Shown here piece by piece: positions 1 to 12,070 of a stretch of 64,000 bases of DNA. The notes under the pieces were generated by a model. The model saw nothing but the letters and a program-made list of their open reading frames with translations. It was not told where the DNA came from and ran no database searches. The stretch is from Chondrosia reniformis (Eukaryota > Porifera > Demospongiae > Chondrillida > Chondrillidae). The stretch spans positions 6,206,401 to 6,270,400 of the forward strand of contig OX359194.1 in the NCBI GenBank assembly GCA_947172415.1. The letters run 5' to 3'. A program made the position numbers and the translations under genes. The number at the start of each line of letters is the position of its first letter. Position 1 is the stretch's first letter.

Positions 1-93
1 AAAATGATACTTATGTATTTTTACTCTATACTTGAACTGAAAATTGTTTCTGATTAACTACTTGTAGTTGTCATTGCATATTTTTTATAATAG

Positions 94-3000
94 GGTACAC
101 TATCAAGAAGGAGAAGAGATCCACTTAATGATAGAGTTTACGCAGTGTTCTCATCCACCCCATTTATAACTAGATCCACAGGTATATATTTATATAAGTA
201 CATATACAGTAGAACTGGTTAATCAGGATATTGTGGGAGAAGAGGGGAATTCCCATTGTCCGTTTGGCCCATTTACCCAAATTGTGTTTTCTACTGTTAA
301 TTAACCATTGTAATTTGTGGTAAACTTGCTCTACACAATTTGTATTCAAGTGCATGACTTCAAAATGCCAAACTTCTTTGCTAGTTGAGTTGATACTTGA
401 GTTTGACCAGGCAACTACAACTCCTGCACTGACTTAACCTTTAAATTTTCTGACAACAACAAACAGACATGCTTTACCATAATATTATTAGCCTGTGCTG
501 GTAGCTACACACTTGTAGTCAATGGGATATTTATTGCAGTACAACCTTTACGTTCATGCTAGTCAGTTAAAATGGGGCAATGCTACAGACTAATTAAAGG
601 TAGTCAAAACCAGCTTACATTGTATGACATTGTTTCAATAACCGAGTAGACACCCCATTTATAAGGTAAAAATCCATTTCTGTTGATGTCTCAGTTTAAC
701 TTTATCTGGGAATCCCTTTTAATAGAGTCCTGATTAACTAGCTTCTACAGTATATATATACGTATATACTAATGAAGATAAATGTCACATATAATGTCTT
801 GTTCATATGTATACATGTGCAATTTTCATGCAAAGATGCCTTCATAGTAGTTTAAACAATTATTCATATTTAGCTGCTCAAACTACACCATCTTCTAATG
901 TTGGAGCTATTGCTGGAGGAGTCATTGTTGCTGTACTTATTGTATCTATTATAATCATTGTGATTACTATACTACTAATACTTTATGTGAAAAGGTAAGC
1001 GTGCATGTGGATTGGTTGCACTGTTTATTAGGGAACCATAAACTAGTAATATATCGTACAATGTTACATATTTATTGATCCCCAATTTATGGAAAACAGA
1101 GATTAAATTTAAATTTAAATCTCCTAAAATACCCTTAAAATGATGAAATTGTGAATATTTGGTTCACATGATCCTTCTAGATACCATATTAATTACAATA
1201 CTATTGAAACTTGTAATATACGTGTATATATATAGGTAGGAATATACACAGAGGTTTATATATAATACGTACGTAGGCAGGTACATCGGTAGTGTATAAA
1301 CAGATATATATACGTATATATGTATGTGTTAAATGAGCCAATTGTATTTCATCCACAAAAATACAGAAAGGACAAGTTTAGACCAAAGGATTCAATACCT
1401 CTAGTGAGTTATAATGCATACATACATGAACTACTATCATACATGAACTACTATCATACATAAACTACTATCATACATGAACTACTATCATACATGGACT
1501 ATACGTATATACTACCTACGATACCCTATATGCATATATAGTACGTATATGTAAAAATGAAAAGATGAGAGCCAATTAAGCTAATTTGCTATTATAATTA
1601 ATATACATATCATAATTTGTGCAGTGTGCAATATATTTCATATGCAAGTATTATTGTGTAGAGAGTATATCCCAGAGCATATGAAACTGTAATAGCCAAC
1701 AACACAACTGGTGAGAATCACCTACGTATATAGCAGATCTAGAGTTGTTAAGTATTTATATTCCAGTAATCATTTAAGAGGACTTTGTACGTACATATAC
1801 ATATATTCCTTAGTGTATATATGTACATACTTATGAACAGACCTTTAAAGTTACTGTTATATGGCTTTATGACATATCCTTGCATTGTATTCTTGCAGAG
1901 TCTGATGATATTCCTACCATTCCAGTGTCAAGATTCCCCGATCATGTAGTAAAGCTACATGCTAACAAAAATCAGCTTTTCACTGAAGAATATCAGGTAA
2001 ATTGTACTTATTGTAGTTTTAAAATAACTTGATGAATCTGAACAAAGAAGGACTGTTATGTTGTTGCAGCTGTTAACCATCCGATCACCAACCTTGGATT
2101 CTGATGTTGCTAAAATGGATTATAACCACACAAAAAATAGATATGTCAATATTCTTGCAGGTACTGTAGACCTACATATCCATGTAAATGTTCAATTTGT
2201 TTCTAAATACAATTGTTGTTGAGTCTCAATAAATTAGTATACTCATTATGAATGCAACAAAAACCCCTTATCACTTCATCATAATACATACTGTATGCAG
2301 TGTCAATTTCATATTTTACAATGTCATACTTATGTGTGATAGACATGTACTATTTGAACTGTTCCCATATCACTAGTATGTATATCATATTATATACGTA
2401 TATAGCTGATGAAAACCGGGTTCCCCTAGAACCTATAGATAACGATCCTAGAACTGATTATATAAATGCAAATTTTGTGGACGTAAGTACTAATGTATAC
2501 AATAACAACTCTTTTAATTTATACTCTGTTTTGTGGCTAACCCCTTTTGTGTTACATTATGTACGTATGTATGCACATTTAGAATGTCATGTACTTAGTT
2601 ACACGTACATAATATCAGAGAGTACGGTAGTACTCTCTAAGTATATAATATAACTACTATGGACAATCTCACATTTTTATTAATGCAAAAAGAGTGCATG
2701 TGCATATCATAACATTTGATGAATATATGTATACATAGGGTTTCAATAAGAAGAACGAATATATAGCAGCTCAGGGTAAGACTTATATATATGTACCGTA
2801 GTATAAACTACTATATTAGCATTTTATATACTATTTATGTGGTATGTACATGTTTGTATGGATTTACATATATAGGTCCACTAGTGTCAACTGAACAAGA
2901 CATGTGGAGGATGATTTGGGAACAGGGAACAAAGCTGATTATAATGCTGACCAATCTTGTGGAGAAGAACAGAGTTAGATAAATTTTATATATACATATA

Positions 3001-4741
3001 CATGTATAGATTTCATATACATATGGATATGTTCCAGCATTATAGTACCAGCTACAATATATACTCAGTTTGTTAAATGGGTTTACGTATAATCACTTAT
3101 TTTATACTATTAATTTTTAATCTAAGAATTTAATGTATGAACCCATGTAAAGTTTGGTGTTCCAAATTTTCTGACAAGTATTGATTTGAAGGAATTTTAG
3201 GAGTTATATAGTATACCGCATTCATTTTAGGCTTGTTACATGCAAGATTATCATGTACATGTGTGCATACGTTTATTAGGTGAAATGCCATCAATATTGG
3301 CCTGAGGAAAAGGCTACCTTATATGGAGATGTCAAGGTTGAATTGGAAAGTATGCAAAAGAATGCTGACATGGTCCTGCGAAAGTTTAAAGTCTCCAAGG
3401 TAACTGTTCACATTGCACACTGTAGCTATATACGTATCTGCTTAGCTACAAGTGTAATTAATATCTCCAGGGCAATAAAACAAGATCTTTGAAGCACCTT
3501 CACTTCCTGTCCTGGCCGGACTTTGGTGCTCCTGAGGACCCATTTCCATTTCTCCATCTTGTGAAGAAATTTGAACTGTGCTATAATCCACAAACTGATC
3601 CTTCACCAATTATTCACTGCAGGTATATATATATATATAGGTATATACGTATATACGTACGTATATGTACATAAAGTATACGTGTCTATATTATATATAC
3701 GTAGTATGTATATATTAATGGTTTTATGACTCAATTATGCATGTGTAGTTACCTACAATGTGTATTGTTATTCCAGTGCTGGTGTTGGTCGTACTGGTAC
3801 TCTGATTTGTGTAAGGTCAATGATACAGATGATTGAAGATAAAGCAGAAGTTGACATTTTTAACTATGCCTTGAAAATGAGAAAGAAGAGAAGTTACATG
3901 ATTCAAAGTGAAGTAAGAGGATTCCATATACGTAGTTGCATAATGTTAAATTGTTACGTCATCGTACAGTATATGAATTATATATTTAGTTTTTGTACTT
4001 TATATACGTATTATAGAAACAGTATGTATTTGTTCATGATGTTCTCCTGGAGTATATCAAGAGCCGCAATCATATGGTCAAAGCTGAAGTATTAAGTGAT
4101 CATATTAGTCAGTTGGAGTTGGTAGATCCTGCTACATTCAGCACTGGATATCAGAAGGAATTTAGAGTGAGCTGCACACATAATTGATTATACAATTGTG
4201 TTCTATATATGGAAATATTGATCTTATATATTTCATTTTATTTGCATGGTTAGAGATGGTGCTGCAATTATTTTATATTTATATTTATATACGTACATTA
4301 GCTACTGGAAAGCATTGAAGATATTGATGATAGTTTGCGTAAGAATGGCTTGGAAATGGAGCATTACTTGAGGAACAGATATCCAGAGAATATTCCTTGT
4401 TAGTAGATGATGTCACCTTTTACCTCTATGTTATACTCACTTATCCAAAAGCAACTTACCTATGTAAATGCATACATATGCTGTGTTGTACAGATGATGA
4501 ACATAGTGTGAAGCTCCCAACTACCCCTCACCATCCTGGATCAGGTTATTATCCTGCTGTGTACATTAATGTAAGCAAAACAAACTAACTACATAAAGTT
4601 TATTACTGGGTGTATATACATGCATATATTAATAATCTGTCCATATACGTATAATGTATGGAACTGGTGTCAATGTTTATTGTATAATGTTGCATGGAGG
4701 CAAAATTTAGCCCTAATGTGCAACTGCACGACGCACTAAGT

Positions 4742-4779
<38 letters not shown>

Positions 4780-6928
4780 TATACATGAATAATGTCCATG
4801 ACTCTGGTTTGGGTATACGTATATGAAATGTACGTATATAATTATGCCCAGTATGTATGTACTGTACATGTACGTATATGTACTATATAATAATATGAAG
4901 TATATTAGCAATAACGTTCATTTTATGAACTGTACCATCTATGTATACATCACTATAGGGATACAACCATCACAATCAGTTTATCTTGGCTGAAGGGCCA
5001 ATGGATGCTACGAGCTTTGATTTCTGGAGGCTAATCTTTGAAGAGAAGCCATGTGCTATTGTTATGATTGGACCTCAGTTTGAGAATGGAGAGGTACTTA
5101 TATGCTTTTCATGATTACATTTGTTGACTTCATTTATAAATTACCAACCACTTAAGGTTTTCCTTTGTTACAAACCATTAGTTTCTATACTCATTTCTTT
5201 TTGACTATATATAGGTACTGTAAATAGAATTTTATAAATGTGTTTGTCAATAAATAATATGTACGTATAGTACTATATACATTTCAATGTTATAAATTTG
5301 GTACAAAGTGACTATATAACATATCAACTCACTTTTTACTCTCTCCCATATAAATATATATGTACATTTGCAATGTGTTTGTATTGGTTTAGCTAAATGC
5401 CATTTCTGTATAGGAACAATTTGCCACATATTGGCCTAGTAATGAACAGGGTTTGACTCAAACAGGTGCTTATGTCATGGAAACACAGCGTGAACTAATA
5501 CAACCTGCAGGAAACTCTGTAAGGGAGATTTTACTCACCAACATCAAAGTAAGTGCATATGTGAATATAGCATATTTATTTGTATAAATAACCCCAAAAT
5601 TAAGAAAGATCTAAGACTCTAGGATCACTGATGAAGGATGGTATTCCCAGAAACAGCTATCTTGTCCAGTTGAATGGAAGAATAAAAAGACTCTTGTATC
5701 CAAATTCAAATCTATCACTAGGTTTAGTTCCCTAGAGACCTTTACTATAGAATAGGTGTATGTATATACGTATGTAGGAGAATGTTTAGATTTACACTGA
5801 AATATTGTTACATTTTAATATCAGGATCATGAATCTTACACCTTCAAGCTCTTCCATTTTCCAATGTGGCCATCCAATGGCAATCCAAAGTCCACAGAAG
5901 AGCTCTTCAAACTAATTGGTAGTATCCTAAAGACTCAAAGGAAGACTGAGAAAGCACCTATCCTCATTCATGGAAAGTAAGTTTAAAATTTAAGGGAGAT
6001 GGGAAATAAGATACCATCTCGTCATTCATTAGCTCAAGAATGCATAAATAACAGGTTTGCACAGCTAGAGAGTCAAGGACTCACAAAGGATCAAAAATAG
6101 GCAAAGATTCCCAGGGTCACCGATGAAGGGAATTCCCAGAAAAACTGTATATCCTGGTGGGGAAGAAGAGGAGGAGGAGGAGAAAACTGTTGTATCCTCA
6201 TCCAAAGCTCTCACTAGGTTTAGTTCCATTTATATAGGCCTTTTACTCTAAAAAGGTAGATATAGCATGTACAGTTATCCATGTTTACCTTGACATACTC
6301 TAGGAGTTCCACTGGTCCATCTGCTGTGTTTTGTGCCTTGTGTATCATTTTGGAGTGTCTTAAGGAAGAAGGAGCAGTGGACATATTTGCTACGATCAGA
6401 GCAATGAGAGCTAGACAACCTAATGCAGTTGACACAAATGTAAGTAACATATTGTTGTGAAATTTTAGTTATATATAAATATAGATCTGTATACTGTATG
6501 TCAGCAAGGCTAACCTATTGCATAAAACCCAGCTGTAGAAGAATTTAAAGAGAAGATCTCATCCAAAACTTCCACTCTATAGGATTAGTTCCCCATAGGA
6601 CTTTTACTATAGACATGTGGTATGTAGGAAAATGTTTAATACTTGTGGCAATTGTAGTTCAGTGGCGGAACACTGCAGCTGGTGGTTGTAACCAGTTCTC
6701 CTTGGTTTGATATCCATCAATTGTTTCTTTTGTGTTATACCCTCTTCTTGGTCTTTGAGTTTATAATACTTATTATAGGATACTAGTATATACGTACCTA
6801 AGTATATGTACGTAACCTTTTTGTTTGTATTTTTATATTTCTAATACATATTGTAGGACTTGTACGAGTTCATCTATCAGGCTTCCAAGGAATATTTAGC
6901 TTCCTTTGATCATGTTGGTGTCCATTGA
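94..6928 (+). CDS. Receptor-type protein tyrosine phosphatase, 3' portion (TM + D1 + pseudo-D2)
   Basis: Single-pass membrane phosphotyrosine phosphatase; the ectodomain lies left of the window. I assembled 20 exons with GT/AG borders and matching phases: 94-181, 874-994, 1367-1403, 1662-1710, 1899-1996, 2070-2160, 2406-2482, 2739-2775, 2876-2973, 3280-3399, 3471-3622, 3777-3912, 4017-4166, 4302-4398, 4494-4570, 4959-5093, 5414-5548, 5825-5976, 6304-6439, 6857-6928. They sum to 2058 bp, 685 residues plus TGA. The first exon has a basic SRRRRD site like the furin/proprotein-convertase sites of many RPTPs. Exon 874-994 carries the transmembrane helix ([20 protein letters not shown]). Two PTP domains follow; only D1 has the catalytic signature. 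Donors at 2974 (gttaga) and 4399 (gttagt) are non-consensus but required by phase. The stop is 773 bp before the start codon of the next gene on the same strand. Ligand and orthology cannot be stated. Confidence 0.9.
182..873 (+). other. Intron of the RPTP gene
   Basis: A 692-bp AT-rich intron between the furin-site exon and the transmembrane exon. I see no coding exon, RNA gene or recognisable mobile element. Confidence 0.6.
1421..1502 (+). repeat. 17-bp tandem repeat in an RPTP intron
   Basis: About 4.5 copies of the unit catacatgaactactat begin 18 bp after the donor at 1404. Copies differ at single bases. Confidence 0.85.
1899..4166 (+). other. RPTP catalytic domain D1 (active)
   Basis: Exons 1899-4166 encode a complete classical PTP fold that hydrolyses phosphotyrosine. 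Visible landmarks in order: the phosphotyrosine-recognition loop KNRYVNIL (2070-2160), DYINANFV (2406-2482), [16 protein letters not shown] (2876-3399), the WPD loop [11 protein letters not shown] (3471-3622), the P-loop [10 protein letters not shown] split across the intron between 3622 and 3777, and the Q-loop MIQSEKQYVF split across 3912/4017. Every residue needed for catalysis (WPD Asp, P-loop Cys and Arg, Q-loop Gln) is present. Confidence 0.92.
2617..2638 (-). repeat. Isolated copy of the foldback-element end hairpin
   Basis: 9-bp stem AGAGAGTAC / GTACTCTCT with loop TACC when read on the minus strand. About 30 bp including flanks (CTTA before, TGATAT after) match the right end of the foldback element at 52718-52739, in opposite orientation. 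It lies in an RPTP intron without the rest of the element. Confidence 0.6.
4705..4780 (+). repeat. Retroelement 3' tail with (TAA)n
   Basis: A TAA microsatellite (about 4745-4779) follows a short GC-richer segment with TGTGC, GCAC and CGCACT. A similar segment next to an (ATT)n tract occurs in reverse orientation at 38358-38438. Probably the 3' end of a short LINE or SINE copy. Confidence 0.4.
5608..5770 (+). repeat. Dispersed intronic repeat, copy 1
   Basis: Shares blocks such as GGATCACTGATGAAGGA, ATTCCCAGAAAC and ACTAGGTTTAGTTCC with copies at about 6070, 6540, 25270, 32771, 48741 and 57143. Non-autonomous element of unknown class; no terminal repeat recognised. Confidence 0.65.
6070..6270 (+). 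repeat. Dispersed intronic repeat, copy 2
   Basis: Same family as 5608-5770, more complete: CCCAGGGTCACCGATGAAGG, a purine-rich GAAGAAGAGGAGG stretch, then CTCATCCAAAGCTCTCACTA. It matches the reverse complement of the copies in the adhesion GPCR introns. Confidence 0.65.
6540..6640 (+). repeat. Dispersed intronic repeat, copy 3 (partial)
   Basis: Right-hand part only (GATCTCATCCAAAACTTCCA, GGATTAGTTCCCCATAGGAC, GTAGGAAAATGTTTA), shared with the two copies upstream. Confidence 0.5.
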
Positions 6929-7701
6929 GTGTGTATCCATAACAACAAGTCTAGATCTTATGTATATCATTATTGTATTATAACATTCTATAGGATATGT
7001 AAAAAGAGTGTGCAAAATGCTGTATATAATCTTTATATTTATATTTCTTGAATTATATTTATACATTGCAACAATTTGGATCATAAAAATGCCACATGAA
7101 TAATATAATTGTGTAATTGTTGCTCCAGATAGATGTATATAAAAGTGTGATACCACAGATGATGCAAATTTGTTTGGCAAATTGCAGTTGGTCTTTAGAC
7201 GTAAAAAAAACTTGATGAATTGTAGGGATTCTCTAAAGACTCAAGGAATTGAGATGTCTAAGGAAGGCATGCATGTAATTCATGCAAGAAACAGGATCTA
7301 ATTTCGAAAGGTCTTAGAATGACACTCCCTTGCAGTAAGATAACAAATCTTAAGGGTGTCAGGTTATGTCCAAAGAGTCATATATTCAAGATTATAGAAA
7401 CATTCTTATCTACATATTGAATTCGAAACTATATAAATAGAGTCTCCCTCACACATTCCAATCACATTGTATTTACAACCCAACTACATATTTTGTTTAG
7501 TTAGGAAGTATGTACGTATAGATGTCATATATAGTGAAGATACGTATAACTGCACCAGAAGTGGTAGATTTTCTTAATAAATCTTTGGAAGTGTTCCCCT
7601 TTAAAGGACTGAAAGGTAAAATATAGTCTTTAAAGGTTAAGTTGTCCTAAAGACCTGTCCTTCAGCCAAAAGGAGCACATCTACAGATATCAGGTAGTAA
7701 A
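6929..7701 (+). other. Intergenic space between RPTP and adhesion GPCR copy A
   Basis: Same-strand spacer. From about 7214 it is homologous to the spacer before copy B (from about 37590) and copy C (from about 61962), so the duplicated unit begins here. The first bases of that homology (about 7214-7280) are a decayed end of the Penelope-like sequence seen before copy B. No coding exon is evident. Confidence 0.6.
7432..7439 (+). promoter_or_regulatory. Candidate TATA box of copy A
   Basis: TATAAATA, 270 bp before the copy A start codon. The aligned position before copies B and C (37771, 62143) reads actaaatag, lacking the second TATA step. Position relative to a transcription start is unknown. 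Confidence 0.3.
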
Positions 7702-7780
7702 ATGAACCACCTAATCAAAACTCTGGTGATTTTGATCTCAGTCTGTTGGACTGTAACTGAGCAACAAACTATAAATTGTA
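7702..7780 (+). other. Copy A exon 1, signal peptide
   Basis: Encodes [20 protein letters not shown] followed by QQTINC, a short basic start with a hydrophobic core, typical of a secretory signal. It ends in phase 1 before gtaagt. Copies B (38034-38112) and C (62406-62484) have the same 79-bp exon with VVF in place of VIL. Confidence 0.85.
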
Positions 7781-10700
7781 GTAAGTCTTTACTTAACAGA
7801 TATTATGTACATGCACACATAAATTTTACACAAGGGTAATGCATACGGTACGTATATAGCTACGCGCCCTAAAAGTTAATGGCTAACATTTACCCGAATT
7901 GACTGCATGCCTCAGAATGTTGTATTTTCGCCTCATTATAAGCCTCGGGGTTCAGAGATTCTTATCGCAACTTCCCGACGTGGGAAGATGCCTGTGAACC
8001 CACGATCTCAACCACAGTCAAGTCGCGGAATGATAATAACTACAATTTTGTTGCTGCTGATCCTCTCTGGAGATATTGAGACTAACCCAGGACCGAACTA
8101 CAAGTTTCCTTGCCTGAGATGTGTAAAACCTGTCAGGAGTAATCAGAAGGGTTTACAGTGTGACGGCTGCAATCGTTGGTGCCATACCAACTGTGAAAGG
8201 ATATCAGATGAAGTTTATACTTCTCTTTCCGGTAGCGACGACGAGTGGTATTGTTCCAGTTGCTGTCTTCCTCATTTCTCTGATAGCTTTTTTGATGATT
8301 CTTGTCAGGCAGACTTAAGTTCTGAGCTTGGAGATGTATCTAGCGACATGATCGTCCTATACGAATGCTGTTAAACAGGAATAAGGCAGGGTATGTGCTC
8401 TGTCATCTCAATGTTAGAAGCCTATACAAATCTCTAGATGAACTTCGGTATTTAATTGGCCACTGTGAGGGACTCAATAGGTTGTTTTTATCCTTCAGTG
8501 AGACATGGTTATCAAGTGAAATTCCTGATGGAGCAATATCGCTACCTGGATATAAGTTGTACAGAAAGGATAGAGATGGACATGGAGGTGGTGTAGTTGT
8601 ATATTATCCAGATGGAGTTAAGGCTAAAAGGAGGGAGGATTTGGAGTGCACTGAGATTGAAGGGATATGGATGGAAGTGGTAACTAGCAAAAAGAAACGA
8701 TTACTGTTATTTGCTGTCCAGAAACAGTGTGACTTCATCATTGAGGAAAGCGAATCATGCTTATTTTGAAGCTCTAGTTTCCGGATCAAAAAGAGGCTCT
8801 TCAAGAAATATTTGGAGACATCTAAATAAGCTCCTGGGAAGGGAATCTACCTCACCTGTCAGTACTGAGAATGATATGGTAAATATAGACTGAATAGACA
8901 TTTTTCTAATCTGAGTGAGGCTGCTACATCAATGGGAAGTTCTATGAATATCCCCGTCCATGCGGACTCTTTTGAATTTGAGCCCTTTAAGGAAGAGGAG
9001 GTGTTTAAGGAGTTATCAAGATTGAAGGTCTCTAAGGCAACAGGGATAGATGCCATCAGCGCAAGGATGTTGAGATTATCTGCTCCTGCAACTTCCAACA
9101 GTTTATGTGCCATCTTTAACGCCAGCCTAGCCACCTCAAAAATACCAGCTGAATGGAAGGCAGCCAGGATTATTCTTATTCCTAAGAAAGTAGGGACCAC
9201 TAGAAATGTAGATAATTTCCGACCAATATCTATACTTCCTGTTGTTGCCAAAGTATTTGAGTCGCTTGTGTTTTCCCAAGTATACAGATTTCTAATGCAG
9301 CAGAATATTCTTAATGAAATTCAATCAGGCTTTAGAACTGGGTATTGCACACAAGATGTTCTTCTGAAAGTTGTAGACGACTGGAGGAGAAGTCTGGACA
9401 AGGGTGAGATTGTTGGCTCCATTTTTGTAGATCTTAGCAAGGCCTTTGACTCAATCTATCATTCATTACTATTGAAGAAGCTATCAAGATATGGTCTCAG
9501 GGGCAAGGTTTTGGAATGGTTCCAAGATTATTTGAATGGCAGGAAGCAGAGGATAGTCTATGGTGAGGAAGTGTCTGAGTGGTCTGATGTCACAGCTGGT
9601 GTGCCCCAGGGTTCTGTTCTTGGGCCTCTGCTCTTCAGCATTTTCATTAATGACCTTCCAAATTACATCTCTGATTGTAAAATGATGTTATATGCTGACG
9701 ATACAACAATGTACTACTCTCATTCCAGTGTTGAAAGGTTGATGGAGGTACTTGATCTGGATATTCATCGAATGACTAGCGGAACGGTCTAAAAGTTAAT
9801 GTGAAAAAGACACAGTTTATGACTTTCTCAAAGAAGTGTAGGAAAAAAGAAGCTGACAGAGTGGAGGTCAGAATGGAAGTTGTGGTACTAAAGAGTTCTG
9901 AAGAAGTAAAGTACTTAGGAGTAACTGTTGATCGGCAGCTGACTTGGAAGGAACATATTGACAGAGTGAGAAAGAAGTGTATCTCTGGTTTATCCCTATT
10001 ATATAAGGTAAAGAGTGCACTGCCTTTCAAGATGAAACAGCAGCTGTTTGAATCATTCATTCAACCCCATTTGGACTACTGTGCTGTTGTATGGGCTGAG
10101 TGTTCCAAGGAGAGTGCCACCAAGTTAGAGAGAATCCAGAAGGCAGGAATGAGGATGATTCTAAACATCCATCAGAGGGACTTCCTGTCAGCAGTTATGA
10201 GGTGCAAGCTTGGTTGGATGTCCCTGAGTTGTCGGAAGAGTATGTTTAGGGCCAAGTGCACAAGAAAGTACATAGTTCACAAAGTACCCAGTTATATGGC
10301 AAAGCAATTCAAAACACATGAAGAGTTAGGTATGCGATCTACTAGGAGAGCAAGTGACATTTACTTGCCAACTCCAAAGTCTAATTGGCTAAGTTTAGTC
10401 CAATAACACTTCTTCGATAGAAATTCAAGAATACCTGAGGGTAGAATGATATTGACCAAGCTACGAAATAAGCCCATCCAATTACATCACTGAAAATAAT
10501 TAGAGCATAATAATGAGCCACTGGAGCTGCTCTTTTGACATCATTCAGATTTTTGAATATTGTTTCGTTTCCATGTGACAAGCCAAAGCTTATAACAGAC
10601 CTGCCAACAGTTGTGGTGTTGAAACTAATTTCAAGTCTACTATAATTTGAGTCCTTCCAGGGACCAAGAAATACTGTATTTGGTCCTGAGATGGTAAATG

Positions 10701-11932
10701 GCTCAGAAATTGTTATGTTTATGTCAAAAGTTTCATTAAGCAGAGGTGTTGAGGACAATGTGTTAGAGTAACTGTGTCACCAAGTTGAACACCATCGTCA
10801 ATAGTATCAGCACAAAGACAAAAAGGAGCGCTATTGTCATGATTCAGTTCTACATTGTAGTCACACAGAATTTTGGGGAACAGTTCTTTACAAGGACCAT
10901 CGGCTCGAATGCTGACCAGTGTAAAAAGGAAAAAGGCAATTACTAAATCAATTCGATAGTCGGCCATATTTTCTACTAGAATAGATCACATCAGCTTCTA
11001 CAAAGCTGGACAGGAATGGAATTCTTTACCCCTAGAAATAAGGACAACTGGTGATCAAGTCTTCAGGAGAAGAATAATGACTTATTTTATGGAGTTAAAT
11101 TAATTCCTATTCTGAATTTTTATATTTATTTCAAATGTTAGAAATATATTTACTCATATATTTATTTATATATATATACTGTACAATATTATAATTACAA
11201 TCAAGTACTAGCTACACATGCAGTGCAAGTTACAAATTTAAAGAGATCCAAGTGACCCCTAGGATAATCAGTATTTTAAACAGTACAAGACTTTAGTCAC
11301 ACTAGTACTGTTGCAGGCTTTGAAATCCTCAACTACTGCATAGAGAGTAGTATATACGTAGTTGATACAGATCATCCAATTGCAAGGTAGAACACATGGC
11401 CTACCAATTACCTTTTCACACCTTAGTATAGACTGAAGATGATGCATCTGCATGCCATATATCAACAAAGGTTCCAGTATTAAAGGGGTCTCAGCTAATA
11501 ACCACAGCAGATTTGATTTGCCTTGTGAGGGAGCTAAGAACACCGACGTACACAAGGGACATAACATACGTATATAAAGGCCTTGGCCTTTTTTGTCCTT
11601 GTGTACAAGTTACAAAATGGTTTCTAACCCTGTTGATTATGCGAATGCATGCAACCAACCGTCGGTTTTCTAACAAACGGAGACCTAAATCAAAAATCCC
11701 TTAATTTAAAACGAGTTTTATACCCTAAACTTTATGATACTATGCCCATTCTGTTGTTAGGTCCTTTCCTGGAGCCATATGAATTATTTATTTTATTTAT
11801 TTATTTATATTATATTAGATTACCTTAGTATATTGTAACTTGTACTGTATATATATATATTTTTTTTTTTTCTTTTTGTATATAAGGTCCCCTATTCGAT
11901 CATACCAGTATTGTGCTGATGGGGCTGTACCT

Positions 11933-11973
<41 letters not shown>

Positions 11974-12023
11974 TAATAATAATAATATCCATTATCCATT
12001 GTAAATTTAAATTTTATGTAATA

Positions 12024-12070
<47 letters not shown>

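Larger units (their letters stand above)
4302..6928 (+). other. RPTP membrane-distal domain D2 (pseudophosphatase)
   Basis: The exons keep the PTP fold ([43 protein letters not shown]). The WPD loop reads WPSNGNP, without the general acid. The P-loop, split across 5976/6304, reads [12 protein letters not shown], so the nucleophilic Cys is Gly and the Arg is lost. D2 domains of RPTPs are often inactive and regulatory; loss of both Cys and Arg points to a purely structural or docking role. The chain ends 18 residues after the last conserved helix. Confidence 0.88.
7862..11190 (+). mobile_element. Degenerate CR1-like non-LTR retrotransposon (LINE)
   Basis: Inserted in intron 1 of copy A and absent from copies B and C. 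Parts in order: 2A-like motif plus PHD finger (7907-8371), AP-type endonuclease N-terminus (8365-8710), a deletion joining straight to the pre-RT linker (8715-8885), reverse transcriptase (8890-9785), post-RT region (9785-10390), an antisense cystinosin insert, then the element's own C-terminus ([13 protein letters not shown], 10981-11101, TAA). Frameshifts near 8360, 8885 and 9780 and the endonuclease deletion make it inactive. GC content is higher than in the host introns. The 3' limit is uncertain; sequence to about 11986, ending in (AAT)n, might belong to it. Confidence 0.85.

Noticed and set aside
10381-10758. Functional cystinosin gene on the minus strand
   Set aside because: Only the N-terminal part is present, the frame is broken, and it is flanked by LINE coding sequence on both sides.
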